Source: Brassicibacter mesophilus
Lineage (GTDB): Bacteria > Bacillota > Clostridia > Tissierellales > Proteiniboraceae
Reading direction: 5' to 3'
NCBI RefSeq assembly: GCF_050433385.1
Contig: NZ_JBNPXI010000021.1
Coordinates: 26,905 to 90,904, forward strand
DNA length: 64,000 nucleotides
The notes beneath the pieces were generated by a model. That model was not told the origin of the DNA. It did no database searches and saw only the letters and a list, made by a program, of their open reading frames with translations. Position 1 is the stretch's first letter, and each line of letters begins with the position of its first letter. The translations under genes and the position numbers were made by a program. Of the stretch, positions 1 to 8,761 are shown in pieces.

Positions 1-1120
1 TTGAGCCAAAACCTATCCTTTTAGCAGTCTCAATAATCTTTTTTGCTCCAATTCTCTTCCCCAATTGAATAAATGCAGAGTTACATGAATCATAAAAAGC
101 CTGTTCAATATCAATCTCTCCATGACCTTCTTCTTTATTGCATCCAATTGTGACAGTCCCAACAGTTTCATAACCATTACATACAAACTTTTCATCCTCA
201 TTTATCATGTTATTCTCAAGTGCAGATAATAAAACTACAATTTTAAATATTGAACCTGGTGGGTAAGATAGTTCAGTAGCTCTATTATATAGTTCCATCT
301 TTTTACTCTCGAAGTAATTATCTACATTCGTTAAATCTATATTAGGCCTGCTTGCCATAGCGATAATATCTCCACTACTGACATCAGCTACTACAACAGC
401 TCCATTTTTTTCATCTTTATCTAGGATATTTTCAACTGCTTTTTGTATTTCATAATCTATAGTAAGTTTTACACTATTTGACTTTGAAGTCCTCTGTTTT
501 GATACTTCTGAAACATCCATGCCTGGGATCAACCTTTGTTTTCCATCAATAGCAACAGTCAATAACCCATATTTACTGTCTTGTTTGAATATATCATCAT
601 ATCTTTTCTCAATTCCACTTATGCCCATATTATCACTTTCATTCACATATCCAATAACATGAGACAAAATATTATTTTCATCATACCTATTCTCTTTATC
701 AATCAAAATAGCACCATTAATTGAAATCTTATTTAAGCTAGTTTTCTCTTCTAACATAATCTCTGCAGTTGTTCCAGCTGTATCTAATATTCTCTTAAGC
801 TCTAAATCTGTATAACCTGTCAAATCCTTTATCTCTTTTAGACTTTTTTCATCGTTTTTTACTGTATCTTTAAATAGCAATAATGCTTTATTATGTTTTC
901 TATTGGTCAATCTTACTAAATTTCTATCAAAAATAATTCCTCTAGGTGGTGCAACTCTAACTTCTTTTACATGCTGTTTTAGTACTGCAGCTCTATATTC
1001 ACTATTCTTAACTATCTGTATCCAAAACAACCTTATCATTAACAGCATGAAAATAAGGAAAGAAATATAAACAAAAACATTAGCTCTTTTCAGTATTTTT
1101 TTATCTTGAAAACTTTTCAT
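1..1120 (-). CDS. Class B penicillin-binding protein (PbpI/SpoVD-like), 3' end outside window
   Basis: Peptidoglycan transpeptidase, anchored in the membrane and acting outside the cell. I translated 373 residues from an ATG at 1120 that follows a G-rich ribosome site. A single membrane segment lies at about residues 14-36, then a class B dimerisation region (APPRGIIFDRN near 57-67), then the transpeptidase domain. The catalytic SxxK tetrad is S290-I-F-K293 (context YPPGSIFKI) and the SxN motif is S345-C-N347. The KTG motif would lie beyond the window edge. It is the last gene of a run mltG-trmR-trhP-udk-pbp on this strand. Bacillus subtilis has a similar order, with pbpI near udk, so a PbpI-like role is likely; the exact subtype is inferred. 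Confidence 0.9.
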   Translation of the reverse strand, partial: MKSFQDKKILKRANVFVYISFLIFMLLMIRLFWIQIVKNSEYRAAVLKQHVKEVRVAPPRGIIFDRNLVRLTNRKHNKALLLFKDTVKNDEKSLKEIKDLTGYTDLELKRILDTAGTTAEIMLEEKTSLNKISINGAILIDKENRYDENNILSHVIGYVNESDNMGISGIEKRYDDIFKQDSKYGLLTVAIDGKQRLIPGMDVSEVSKQRTSKSNSVKLTIDYEIQKAVENILDKDEKNGAVVVADVSSGDIIAMASRPNIDLTNVDNYFESKKMELYNRATELSYPPGSIFKIVVLLSALENNMINEDEKFVCNGYETVGTVTIGCNKEEGHGEIDIEQAFYDSCNSAFIQLGKRIGAKKIIETAKRIGFGS

Positions 1121-1190
1121 AGAAAAACCCCCATCTAAGTCTTTAATATGATTATTTCCAACTTATAATGGAGGTATAATTGTAGTTTTA

Positions 1191-1826
1191 TTAAATTTTC
1201 ATGGAAATAATTGATTTTACCTTTGTAACCATCAAATCAATTGCAACTTTGTTATATCCGCCTTCAGGAATAATGATATCGGCATATTTTTTACTCGGCT
1301 CTATGAATTGCATGTGAGCTGGTCTAACAGTAGTCAAATATTGTTCTATAATAGAGTCTAATGTTCTTCCTCTTTCTTTGATATCCCTTATTATTCTTCT
1401 GATTATTCTTACATCTGAATCAGTATCTACAAATATCTTGATGTCCAATAACTCTCTGATTCTTTCATCATCAAGTAATAGAATTCCCTCAAGGATTATT
1501 ATATCCTTTGGAAAAACTGTTTCAGTTTCTTTTCTTCTATTATGAACTTCAAAATCATAAATTGGTTTATTAATCGATTGTCCAGACATAAGTGCTTTTA
1601 AGTGTTCAATAAGTAAATCATTATCAAATGCAAAGGGATGATCATAGTTTGTCTTTATTCTATCCTCAAAGGATAAATGACTCTGTTCTTTATAATATGA
1701 GTCCTGTTCAATTATAACAATATTTTTTTCTGGTAGCGAGCAAAATATTTCTTGTGCTACTGTACTTTTACCAGAACCGGTTCCCCCAGTTATGCCGATT
1801 AAAATTGGTCTGTTCAAAATTATCAT
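1191..1826 (-). CDS. udk: Uridine kinase
   Basis: Phosphorylates uridine and cytidine to UMP and CMP in cytosolic pyrimidine salvage. The 211-residue protein has the P-loop GGTGSGKST at residues 14-22 and the DYDHPFAFD-type substrate segment (here NYDHPFAFD) of the family, and its length is normal. The start overlaps the trhP stop in an ATGA arrangement. The AAGGA ribosome site touches the ATG, so a TTG three codons in (1817), with better spacing, could be the real start. The gene is translationally coupled to trhP upstream, the arrangement also known near udk in Bacillus subtilis. Confidence 0.95.
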   Translation of the reverse strand: MIILNRPILIGITGGTGSGKSTVAQEIFCSLPEKNIVIIEQDSYYKEQSHLSFEDRIKTNYDHPFAFDNDLLIEHLKALMSGQSINKPIYDFEVHNRRKETETVFPKDIIILEGILLLDDERIRELLDIKIFVDTDSDVRIIRRIIRDIKERGRTLDSIIEQYLTTVRPAHMQFIEPSKKYADIIIPEGGYNKVAIDLMVTKVKSIISMKI

Positions 1827-3052
1827 TCCTTTCTAGGTTTTCTTATCATGTCCCAAGTGCCAACAGGTTTGTTCATTTTGATCCTAATTTTTTGCTGAGC
1901 ATGAGGTGCTACCTCTATTTCGTTACCTTTATCATCCCACATTCTCTCAACCTTTTGAGTAAAATGCTCTTTATTAGGTCCAAAAACTTCTATTTCGTCT
2001 CCTAGAAAAATTCTATTTCTTTGTTCAACAGTTGCAATTGAAGTTTCTACATCATAGTCAAGTATTAACCCAACAAAATCATAAGTTCTGATGTATGAAC
2101 TACTTGTATACAGTTGTTCATTACCACTAGGCTTTCCAAAATAAAAACCTGTTGTAAAATCTCTATAGCTTGCTTTTTTTATTTCATCTAACCATTTATC
2201 ATTATAAACATAATTTTTAGGGTCGGCAAGATATTTATCTATTGCCATACGATAAGATCTGATAACTGTCGCAACATAATAAGGACTTTTCATTCTTCCT
2301 TCAATCTTAAAGCTTGCTATTCCAGCCTCAATTAGTTCAGGTATATGCTGTAACATACATAAATCTTTTGAGTTGAATATATATGTGCCTTTTTCATCTT
2401 CATAAACTGGATAATATTCTCCAGGTCTTTTTTCTTCCATAAGATAGTACTCCCATCTACATGATTGAGCACACTCACCTCTATTTGCATCTCTATGCAC
2501 CATATAGTTGCTTAGTAAACATCTACCTGAATAAGATATACACATTGCTCCATGAACAAACGCTTCTATTTCTAATTCATCAGAAGTATTATCAATTATT
2601 TCTTTAATTTCATTAAGTGAAAGCTCCCTTGCTACAACTATTCTTTTCACTCCTTGTTTATGCCAGAAATTCGCAGTAGGATAGTTAGTAGTATTAGCTT
2701 GAGTACTGAGGTGTATTTCCATGCCAGGTATTACATCTTTTACTATTGAAAATACTCCTGGATCTGAAACTATTACTGCATCTACTCCAATTTTATCTAG
2801 CTTTTCTAGGTATTCAGGTAAGCCAGTTAAATCTTCATTGTGTGGAATAATATTAAGTGTTACGTACACTTTCTTACCTCTAGAGTGTGCAAAATCTAAG
2901 CCTAAGTTTATTTCTTCTATAGTAAAATTTTTAGCTGCTGCCCTTAATCCAAATTCTTCGCCACCTAAATATACAGCATCTGCTCCATATGTTATAGCCA
3001 TCTTCAATTTTTCTAGGTCTCCTGCTGGTGCTAATAGTTCTGGTCTATTCAT
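1823..3052 (-). CDS. trhP: Peptidase U32-family tRNA hydroxylation protein (TrhP-like)
   Basis: 409-residue U32 family protein. The family signature, with E163 and F165 followed by HGAMC, contains C171, and C178, C194 and C198 follow; these cysteines are expected to bind an Fe-S cluster. In Bacillus subtilis and Escherichia coli, TrhP proteins make 5-hydroxyuridine at tRNA position 34 from prephenate-derived chemistry rather than acting as peptidases. The next gene upstream is the matching methyltransferase (trmR), which supports this role. The start has an AAGGAGG site and overlaps the trmR stop by one base. Older annotations call it a collagenase-like protease. Confidence 0.88.
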   Translation of the reverse strand: MNRPELLAPAGDLEKLKMAITYGADAVYLGGEEFGLRAAAKNFTIEEINLGLDFAHSRGKKVYVTLNIIPHNEDLTGLPEYLEKLDKIGVDAVIVSDPGVFSIVKDVIPGMEIHLSTQANTTNYPTANFWHKQGVKRIVVARELSLNEIKEIIDNTSDELEIEAFVHGAMCISYSGRCLLSNYMVHRDANRGECAQSCRWEYYLMEEKRPGEYYPVYEDEKGTYIFNSKDLCMLQHIPELIEAGIASFKIEGRMKSPYYVATVIRSYRMAIDKYLADPKNYVYNDKWLDEIKKASYRDFTTGFYFGKPSGNEQLYTSSSYIRTYDFVGLILDYDVETSIATVEQRNRIFLGDEIEVFGPNKEHFTQKVERMWDDKGNEIEVAPHAQQKIRIKMNKPVGTWDMIRKPRKE

Positions 3053-3708
3053 TACTTTACTACCTCCTTCTTATATGTTAGTGCAACACCATCCCCAATT
3101 GGTATAATGCATGATTCGAAACTTTCGTTATTGCAAATATAGTCTAAGTATTCTCTCATTCTTTTCACAATAGTTTTCTTACGTCGAATTACTAAATCAT
3201 CACTTGCTACCATTCCCTTAAAAAGAACATTGTCAGATACAATTATGCCATTATCAGCTAGATTGCCTATACAATAGGAAAAAAACTCTAAGTATTTACC
3301 TTTTGCAGCATCTAAAAATATAAAGTCAAAGCTATCTTTAATATCTGGCAGTATCTCTTCTGCGTCTCCTCGAACTATTTTTATTCTTTCAGATAGTCCA
3401 TTCTTTTCAATATTTTCCTGAGCTATATTTATCATATCTTCACGACGTTCAATAGTTAATATCTGGCCATTTTCTTCCATGGCTTTAGCCATTAAACTCG
3501 CTGAATAGCCTATAGCTGTTCCAATTTCCAATATTTTTTTAGGCTTTTTTATGTTAATTAGTACTTTTAGAAATTGAGCTACCTCAGGGTGAACTATTGG
3601 AACATGGTTTTGCAACGCATATTCCTCCATTTCTAATAAATGACCTTGTCTTTCAGGTATTACTTTTCTAATATAATCTTCTATATATGGTTCAGTAATA
3701 TTACTCAA
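3052..3708 (-). CDS. trmR: tRNA 5-hydroxyuridine methyltransferase (TrmR/YrrM-like)
   Basis: 218-residue SAM-dependent O-methyltransferase of the catechol-OMT-like class. Motif I is EIGTAIGYSA and the LDAAKGKY segment carries the metal/substrate acidic residue typical of the class. Bacillus subtilis YrrM/TrmR methylates 5-hydroxyuridine-34 of tRNA to 5-methoxyuridine, and the neighbouring U32 gene would supply its substrate. The start is a TTG nine bases after AAGGAG. Function is assigned from family and context; O-methyltransferases of this fold can also act on small molecules. Confidence 0.85.
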   Translation of the reverse strand: MSNITEPYIEDYIRKVIPERQGHLLEMEEYALQNHVPIVHPEVAQFLKVLINIKKPKKILEIGTAIGYSASLMAKAMEENGQILTIERREDMINIAQENIEKNGLSERIKIVRGDAEEILPDIKDSFDFIFLDAAKGKYLEFFSYCIGNLADNGIIVSDNVLFKGMVASDDLVIRRKKTIVKRMREYLDYICNNESFESCIIPIGDGVALTYKKEVVK

Positions 3709-3740
3709 TACAAATCTCTCCTTATCATGACTCAGTGCAT

Positions 3741-3775
3741 AAATAATACGTGGTTCATCCCCCCACGTATTATTT
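3741..3775 (-). terminator. Perfect hairpin between mltG and trmR (possible attenuator or weak terminator)
   Basis: A perfect 13-bp inverted repeat (AAATAATACGTGG at 3741-3753 and its complement at 3763-3775) with a 9-nt loop. No clear U tract follows on the minus strand, so it may act as a processing or partial termination site rather than a full terminator. Confidence 0.5.
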
Positions 3776-3799
3776 TAACCTTAATGCATAGCTTAAATT

Positions 3800-4861
3800 C
3801 TAATTCCTGATTTTATTCTTAGCATTCAAATGCTCTTGATACGTCCTGGTAAATGTATGCGTCCCGTCCCCATTTGCAACAAAAAACAAATAATCAGTAT
3901 CCTCTGGATCAACCGCAGCTTGTATTGACTTAACTCCAGGAGAAGCTATTGGTCCTGGGGGCAACCCTTTGTGTAAGTACGTATTATATTCTGACTTAAT
4001 TCTAGTATCACTTTCGGTTAAGTTTTCTTTTCTTTCCCCTAGTATATATTGAACAGTTGCACAGGATTCTAGTTTCTGACCCTTTTTAATTCTGTTATGA
4101 AACACACCAGATATTAAAGCTCTCTCCTCATCAACCATTCCTTCTCTTTCTATAATTGATGCAAGAGTAATCACGTGATTAATGTCCATGTTTAAACCAT
4201 AAGCTTTATTTCTTATATCATCAGTGTATATGCTTTCAAATTTATTTAACATTTTTCTAATTACATCTTCTTCTTTTACATCGATATATACTTCATAGGT
4301 ATCAGGATATAGGTATCCTTCAAGAGAATGATCTGAGGGAACTTCCTTTAAGAAATCATATTCAGAAGAAAAATTAGAAGCCTTTGAGCATAGTTCTAAA
4401 AACCTTTCTTTATCTATAATTCCTTTTTTTTCAAGTCTATCAGCTATTTGTTTTAGTTCAAAACCTTCTGGAATTGTAAATATAATAGTGTCTTTGCTAA
4501 TACCACCTTCTACTAACTTGTCCATTATCTCTCGCTGCGACATTCCACTAGAAAGAATATATTTGCCTGCTTTATACCTTCCTTCTTTATCTTCCATTTT
4601 TGAAACAAACCTAAATACATATTCATTTTTAATCAAGTTATTTTGTTTTAAAAGCTGAGCAATAGATGAAGTTGAACTTCCTTTTGGAATTTCAATAGAT
4701 TTTTCTTCAATATTCTCATGTGAAACAGGCATTAGTTGGTCATTAATATAATATTTTATCCCTATCACACTAGTGACTAAGATAATCACTATGATAATAA
4801 ATATGCTTCTATATCTCTTCCTGCCATTTTTCTTATTATTGTTAGGAAGGGTTTGAGTCAT
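3800..4861 (-). CDS. mltG: Endolytic murein transglycosylase MltG
   Basis: Cuts nascent glycan strands in the periplasm-like space and so limits peptidoglycan chain length. The 353 residues have a Lys/Arg-rich cytoplasmic tail, a membrane segment at about 20-36, a LysM-like region, and the YceG catalytic domain. The catalytic glutamate is expected at E238 in SIIEREG. The family motifs GYLYPDTY (182-189) and GLPPGPIASPG near the C-terminus are intact. The start follows a GGGGGAAG site. It is the first gene of the mltG-trmR-trhP-udk run, the Bacillus yrrL context. Confidence 0.95.
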   Translation of the reverse strand: MTQTLPNNNKKNGRKRYRSIFIIIVIILVTSVIGIKYYINDQLMPVSHENIEEKSIEIPKGSSTSSIAQLLKQNNLIKNEYVFRFVSKMEDKEGRYKAGKYILSSGMSQREIMDKLVEGGISKDTIIFTIPEGFELKQIADRLEKKGIIDKERFLELCSKASNFSSEYDFLKEVPSDHSLEGYLYPDTYEVYIDVKEEDVIRKMLNKFESIYTDDIRNKAYGLNMDINHVITLASIIEREGMVDEERALISGVFHNRIKKGQKLESCATVQYILGERKENLTESDTRIKSEYNTYLHKGLPPGPIASPGVKSIQAAVDPEDTDYLFFVANGDGTHTFTRTYQEHLNAKNKIRN

Positions 4862-4980
4862 AAAACTTCCCCCTTTTTAAACCGTTTCTTAAATTATACA
4901 ATAATTAATCTTTTTATTACAAGAAATATATAACAAATTCCAACATTTTATTATTTTAATTTATGATTACAATTTATTAG

Positions 4981-5020
4981 TAAAAACAAAAAGCTTTAAA
5001 TTGTTTAAAGCTTTTGTTTT
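4981..5020 (-). terminator. Rho-independent terminator after queT
   Basis: Stem AAAAGCTTTAAA (4989-5000) pairs with 5004-5015 around a 3-nt loop and is followed on the minus strand by a TGTTTTTA run. It lies directly after the queT stop at 5024. Confidence 0.75.
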
Positions 5021-5023
5021 ATA

Positions 5024-5506
5024 TTAAATATTGGATTTTAATTTTATTCGTTTATATGCGTATAGTACTATATGACCAAAAATACCTACTGCCACTAATT
5101 CACCAGCTGCTATTCCAGCTACTGTAGGCCAATATGGTATTTTAATAAAGTATGATACCCAAATAGATACAATTAGACCATTTAAAATAACTGGCGGTAT
5201 TATACCAAGCCATTTGTTAGGCATTTTGCTAGTTAAATATGCTGATATTAATGTAACTAGACTCCCAGCTACAACATCTATTAGTCCAAATCCCGATGTA
5301 AATGTTAAAACTAAATTCGCTAGTAAGCAACCAATAAAAACACCAGGTATTGCTGCAGATTCAATTAAAGGAAGTAAGACCAATGCCTCAGCAATTCTAA
5401 CTTGGACAGGTCCAAATGCCAATTGACCAAGTGGAATCTCTAATACAACTAAAATTACATATATAGCCGCTATTACACTAGCCTTTGTTAAGTACCTTGT
5501 ATTCAT
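5024..5506 (-). CDS. queT: QueT-family ECF transporter substrate-binding subunit
   Basis: 160-residue, very hydrophobic protein with about five or six membrane segments. The GPVQVRIAEALVLLPL and GVFIGCLLANL segments are characteristic of the QueT (DUF988) S components, which import queuosine precursors with a shared ECF energising module encoded elsewhere. I looked for a preQ1 riboswitch in the 74-base leader and saw none. The start follows GGAGGATAAGG. Substrate is inferred from family only. Confidence 0.82.
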   Translation of the reverse strand: MNTRYLTKASVIAAIYVILVVLEIPLGQLAFGPVQVRIAEALVLLPLIESAAIPGVFIGCLLANLVLTFTSGFGLIDVVAGSLVTLISAYLTSKMPNKWLGIIPPVILNGLIVSIWVSYFIKIPYWPTVAGIAAGELVAVGIFGHIVLYAYKRIKLKSNI

Positions 5507-5556
5507 CCTTATCCTCCGCTCATTAAGTATAACTTATTACTTTATAACTTAGAATA

Positions 5557-5583
5557 TAAAGTCGTAGAAGTTCTACGACTTTA
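5557..5583 (-). terminator. Terminator-like hairpin overlapping the rnj stop codon
   Basis: TAAAGTCGTAG (5557-5567) pairs with 5573-5583 around a short loop. The hairpin includes the stop codon of the RNase J gene. The U tract after it on the minus strand is weak. Confidence 0.55.
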
Positions 5584-7248
5584 TACTTCCATTATAATCG
5601 GCAATATCATAGGATTTCTTTTAATCTTCTCATATAAGAAATTCCTTAGAGCATCTTTTATGCTTGATTTTAATGTTGCCCAATCAGTTATTTTATTTTT
5701 CTCGCATTCAACCAATACTTCTCTTACAACTTTTCTAGCCTCTTCCATCAAGTCTTCAGATTCTCTTACATAAACAAATCCTCTAGATACTATATCCGGG
5801 CCAGCTACCACTAATCCATCTTGCTTACTTATTGTAACAACAACTACTATTAATCCATCTTCCGAAAGATGCTTTCTATCTCTTAAAACAATATTTCCTA
5901 CGTCTCCTACTCCAAGTCCATCTACTAAGATGTTACCTGAAGGCACACATTGTCCGAAATTCCCACTATCCTTGGTGAATTCAATACTACAGCCATTTTC
6001 AGCTATGAAAATATTCTCTTTTGGCATTCCAATATCTTGTGCAAGTTGTGCATGTTGTTTTAAATGTCGATATTCACCATGTACAGGAATAAAAAATTTT
6101 GGTTTTAATAGGTTATGCATAAGTTTTAACTCTTCTTGACACGCATGTCCTGATACATGCACATCGGCTAAAGCTTCATATATTACATCTGCACCTTTCT
6201 TGAAAAGCTGATTTATCACTTTAGACACGGTCTTTTCATTTCCTGGTATAGGAGTGGCAGATATAATAACTAAATCACCAGGCATCAGTTCCATCTTTCT
6301 ATGGTCTGAAGATGCAATTCTAGCTAGTGCAGACATTGGCTCTCCCTGACTTCCCGTTGTTATTACTACTATTTTATTATCAGGATATTTACCCATATCA
6401 TTAATATCAATTAAAGTTCCTTCTGGTATGTTTAAGTAGCCTAACTCAGTAGCTACGTTTACTACATTAACCATACTTCTACCTGACACTACAACCTTTC
6501 TATTAAACAATAAAGCTGCATTAACGATTTGCTGAACCCTATGGATATTAGAGGCAAAGGTTGCTACAATAATTCTCTGCTTAGCTGTCATAAATATATC
6601 ATTAAATGTATCTCCAACAGTACTTTCTGACATAGTATAACCAGGTCTTTCAACATTTGTGCTATCTGCTAATAGAACTAGTACTCCTTTGTTCCCTAAT
6701 TCAGCAAATTTATGGAAATCCATAACTTCACCATTAATAGGAGTGTAGTCTATCTTAAAGTCACCTGTATGAACTATAGTTCCTACAGGCGTATGGATAG
6801 CTATAGCTACTGAATCAGGTATACTATGACTTGTTCGGATAAACTCAAGATTAAATTCACCTATTTTTATGTTCTGAGAAGGCTTAATAACATTTAGAGT
6901 AGCATTTTTTATATCATGCTCCTTAAACTTATATTCAACTAAACCTAATGTAAGCTTTGTACCATAGATTGGTACATTGAGCTTTTTCAAAACATACGGC
7001 AACGCTCCTATGTGATCCTCATGTCCATGAGTAAGGATAATACCTTTTACTTTATCACGATTTTTTAATAGATAAGTTACATCAGGTATAACAACATCTA
7101 TTCCAAGCATTTCATCCTCAGGGAAAATAAGTCCACAATCAATTACTATTATCTCATCATTATACTCGATAACAGTAATATTCTTTCCGATTTCATATAA
7201 TCCACCTAGTGGAATAATTTTTAGTTTTGATGCTTTTTTAGACACCAT
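5581..7248 (-). CDS. rnj: Ribonuclease J
   Basis: Metallo-beta-lactamase/beta-CASP nuclease with 5' exo- and endonuclease activity on mRNA and rRNA precursors. The zinc motif HGHEDH lies at about residues 74-79 from the chosen start, with further ligands in the GDFKID and later HVSGH segments. I start at the ATG at 7248 because AAGGAG lies six bases upstream. An in-frame ATG at 7272 has no ribosome site. This gives 555 residues, the same as Bacillus RNase J1. It is monocistronic or the last gene of its unit, with a hairpin at the stop. Confidence 0.95.
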   Translation of the reverse strand: MVSKKASKLKIIPLGGLYEIGKNITVIEYNDEIIVIDCGLIFPEDEMLGIDVVIPDVTYLLKNRDKVKGIILTHGHEDHIGALPYVLKKLNVPIYGTKLTLGLVEYKFKEHDIKNATLNVIKPSQNIKIGEFNLEFIRTSHSIPDSVAIAIHTPVGTIVHTGDFKIDYTPINGEVMDFHKFAELGNKGVLVLLADSTNVERPGYTMSESTVGDTFNDIFMTAKQRIIVATFASNIHRVQQIVNAALLFNRKVVVSGRSMVNVVNVATELGYLNIPEGTLIDINDMGKYPDNKIVVITTGSQGEPMSALARIASSDHRKMELMPGDLVIISATPIPGNEKTVSKVINQLFKKGADVIYEALADVHVSGHACQEELKLMHNLLKPKFFIPVHGEYRHLKQHAQLAQDIGMPKENIFIAENGCSIEFTKDSGNFGQCVPSGNILVDGLGVGDVGNIVLRDRKHLSEDGLIVVVVTISKQDGLVVAGPDIVSRGFVYVRESEDLMEEARKVVREVLVECEKNKITDWATLKSSIKDALRNFLYEKIKRNPMILPIIMEV

Positions 7249-7529
7249 ATCACTCTCCTTATATTGCTTCATATTTTATTCTATTGAATATTACAAATCA
7301 CGCGCATAACCAATTATTTCTATTATACTTTATTTAAGTAAACTATTCAATAATTTACTATATTGCACCTATTATTGTATGTATTACGAATACTTATGGT
7401 CTTATTTTAACCATAAATATATTAATAATTTATCATAAAAAGAAATATAATTATTTTCATCTTTAATATGTAATATAACAATTTAAGTACTAATTTAAAT
7501 TGACAAAAAAATAAACCCCTAGGTGGGAT
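7249..7529. other. AT-rich intergenic region between rnj and fur
   Basis: About 280 bases of very AT-rich sequence without a convincing gene. It must contain the rnj promoter; I could not single out a clear consensus. Confidence 0.5.
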
Positions 7530-7541
7530 TTATTTCCGACA
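7504..7541 (-). terminator. Terminator overlapping the fur stop
   Basis: AAATAAACCC and GGGATTTATTT form an imperfect stem around CTAGGT, followed by a run of eight T on the minus strand (A run at 7505-7511 on the plus strand). Confidence 0.65.
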
Positions 7542-7967
7542 GTCCTTACAATAACCAAAAAATTTTACACTGTGGTCTACTATCTTAAATTCCCCTTCTT
7601 TTTCTATCTCGTGCTCAAGATTCTCTAGTAAATCTAATTCTACCTCTATCACTTTGCCACAGCTAAGACAGATAAGATGGTGATGCTGATGATCATGAGA
7701 AGTAGATATCAACTCATACCTACTACATCCATCATTAAAGTTTAGCTTATAGACTATATTAAGTTGTTCAAATAATTGCAGTGTTCTATATACCGTAGCT
7801 AATCCAATCTCCGGATATTTATCTCTAACATCATCATATATTTCTTCTGGACTCAAATGCCTGCCTTGATTTTCTAAAATAACATCAAGAATAACTCTTC
7901 TTTGAGTAGTAAGCTTATATCCCTTTTCCTTAAGTTTAGATTTTAAATTCTCAATGAATTTATCCAT
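7530..7967 (-). CDS. Fur-family metal- or peroxide-responsive regulator
   Basis: 145-residue DNA-binding repressor. The N-terminal winged helix includes TTQRRVIL (20-27) and GLATVYRTL (55-63), both typical of Fur/PerR/Zur. The dimerisation domain has a His-rich metal site (HDHQHHH, 91-97) and two structural-zinc pairs, C100-x2-C103 and C140-x2-C143. The sequence alone does not settle whether it senses iron, zinc or peroxide. The leader upstream contains the symmetric CTATAACTATAG, a possible self-operator. It sits downstream of the alaS-ireB-ruvX-DUF1292 genes, a common clostridial order. Confidence 0.88.
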   Translation of the reverse strand: MDKFIENLKSKLKEKGYKLTTQRRVILDVILENQGRHLSPEEIYDDVRDKYPEIGLATVYRTLQLFEQLNIVYKLNFNDGCSRYELISTSHDHQHHHLICLSCGKVIEVELDLLENLEHEIEKEGEFKIVDHSVKFFGYCKDCRK

Positions 7968-8061
7968 TTCCCCACCTGCTTTTTACTTTCTATATAATAG
8001 TCTATAGTTATAGTATGCAAAAGTCAACATTTATGTCAATTATTAATGATCATCAATTCTT

Positions 8062-8319
8062 TTATATGATTTCATCCGCTATTGCTTCATATGCAGCTAC
8101 AACATCTTCAAATTCATCTGTATCTTCTATGTTCGCTAATATTAATTCTCCATCTTCATCATATTCCATTCTCAAGATATAAGCTTCTTCCTCATCTTCG
8201 TTAATTGGAAACAATACTGCATATTCATTGTCTTCTACTTCAAATGTAGCTAAAACTTCAAACTCTTTTTCTTCTCCATTGTCATCAATTAATGAAATCC
8301 TATTTTCTTCACCTGACAT
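8062..8319 (-). CDS. DUF1292 family acidic small protein
   Basis: 85 residues, very rich in Glu and Asp, with the DDNGEEKEFEVLATFE and YAVLFP blocks of DUF1292 (YrzB-like). No function is established. It lies immediately downstream of ruvX and upstream of fur, as in many Firmicutes. The start follows GGAGGGTG. Confidence 0.85.
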   Translation of the reverse strand: MSGEENRISLIDDNGEEKEFEVLATFEVEDNEYAVLFPINEDEEEAYILRMEYDEDGELILANIEDTDEFEDVVAAYEAIADEII

Positions 8320-8331
8320 TTTAACACCCTC

Positions 8332-8742
8332 CTACCTTTTTTGTAAATAAGCTTGTAAAATATATGTGGCTGCTACTTTATCAATTACTTCTTTTCTCTT
8401 TGCTCTACTTACATCTGCACTTATCAGAGCTCTCTCTGCAGATACTGTTGTTAATCTTTCATCCTGCATTATTACTTCTAAGCTAAATTTAGCTTTAAGT
8501 TTTTCCACAAATTGAAGTACTTTCTCCCCTTGAGGCCCTATTGTATTATTCATATTTTTAGGCAGTCCTACAACTATTTTTTGAACACTATAATCAGAAA
8601 TTATTTGCTCAAGTTCATCAAAGTCATTTTTAATTCCTTTTCTTCTTATGGTGGTAATTCCTTGTGCAGTTATTCCTAAAGGATCGCTCACTGCAACACC
8701 AATTGTCTTATTACCAACATCTAATCCCATTATCCTTTGCAT
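8332..8742 (-). CDS. ruvX: RuvX/YqgF-family RNase H-like nuclease
   Basis: 136-residue RNase H-fold protein of the YqgF family, annotated as a Holliday junction resolvase; in E. coli YqgF acts in 16S rRNA processing. The N-terminal GLDVGNKTIGVAVSDP supplies the first catalytic Asp, VVGLP the middle strand, and MQDERLTTV the Glu/Arg segment. The length is normal. It follows the AKR gene with a short gap and a GGAGG site. Confidence 0.93.
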   Translation of the reverse strand: MQRIMGLDVGNKTIGVAVSDPLGITAQGITTIRRKGIKNDFDELEQIISDYSVQKIVVGLPKNMNNTIGPQGEKVLQFVEKLKAKFSLEVIMQDERLTTVSAERALISADVSRAKRKEVIDKVAATYILQAYLQKR

Positions 8743-8761
8743 AAAATATTGCCTCCATGTA

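Noticed and set aside
13..201. 62-codon minus-strand frame
   Set aside because: It lies in another frame of the penicillin-binding protein, whose catalytic motifs I can read through the same bases.
5507..5580. preQ1 riboswitch in the queT leader
   Set aside because: The leader is only 74 bases and I see neither the preQ1-I stem nor its A-rich tail.
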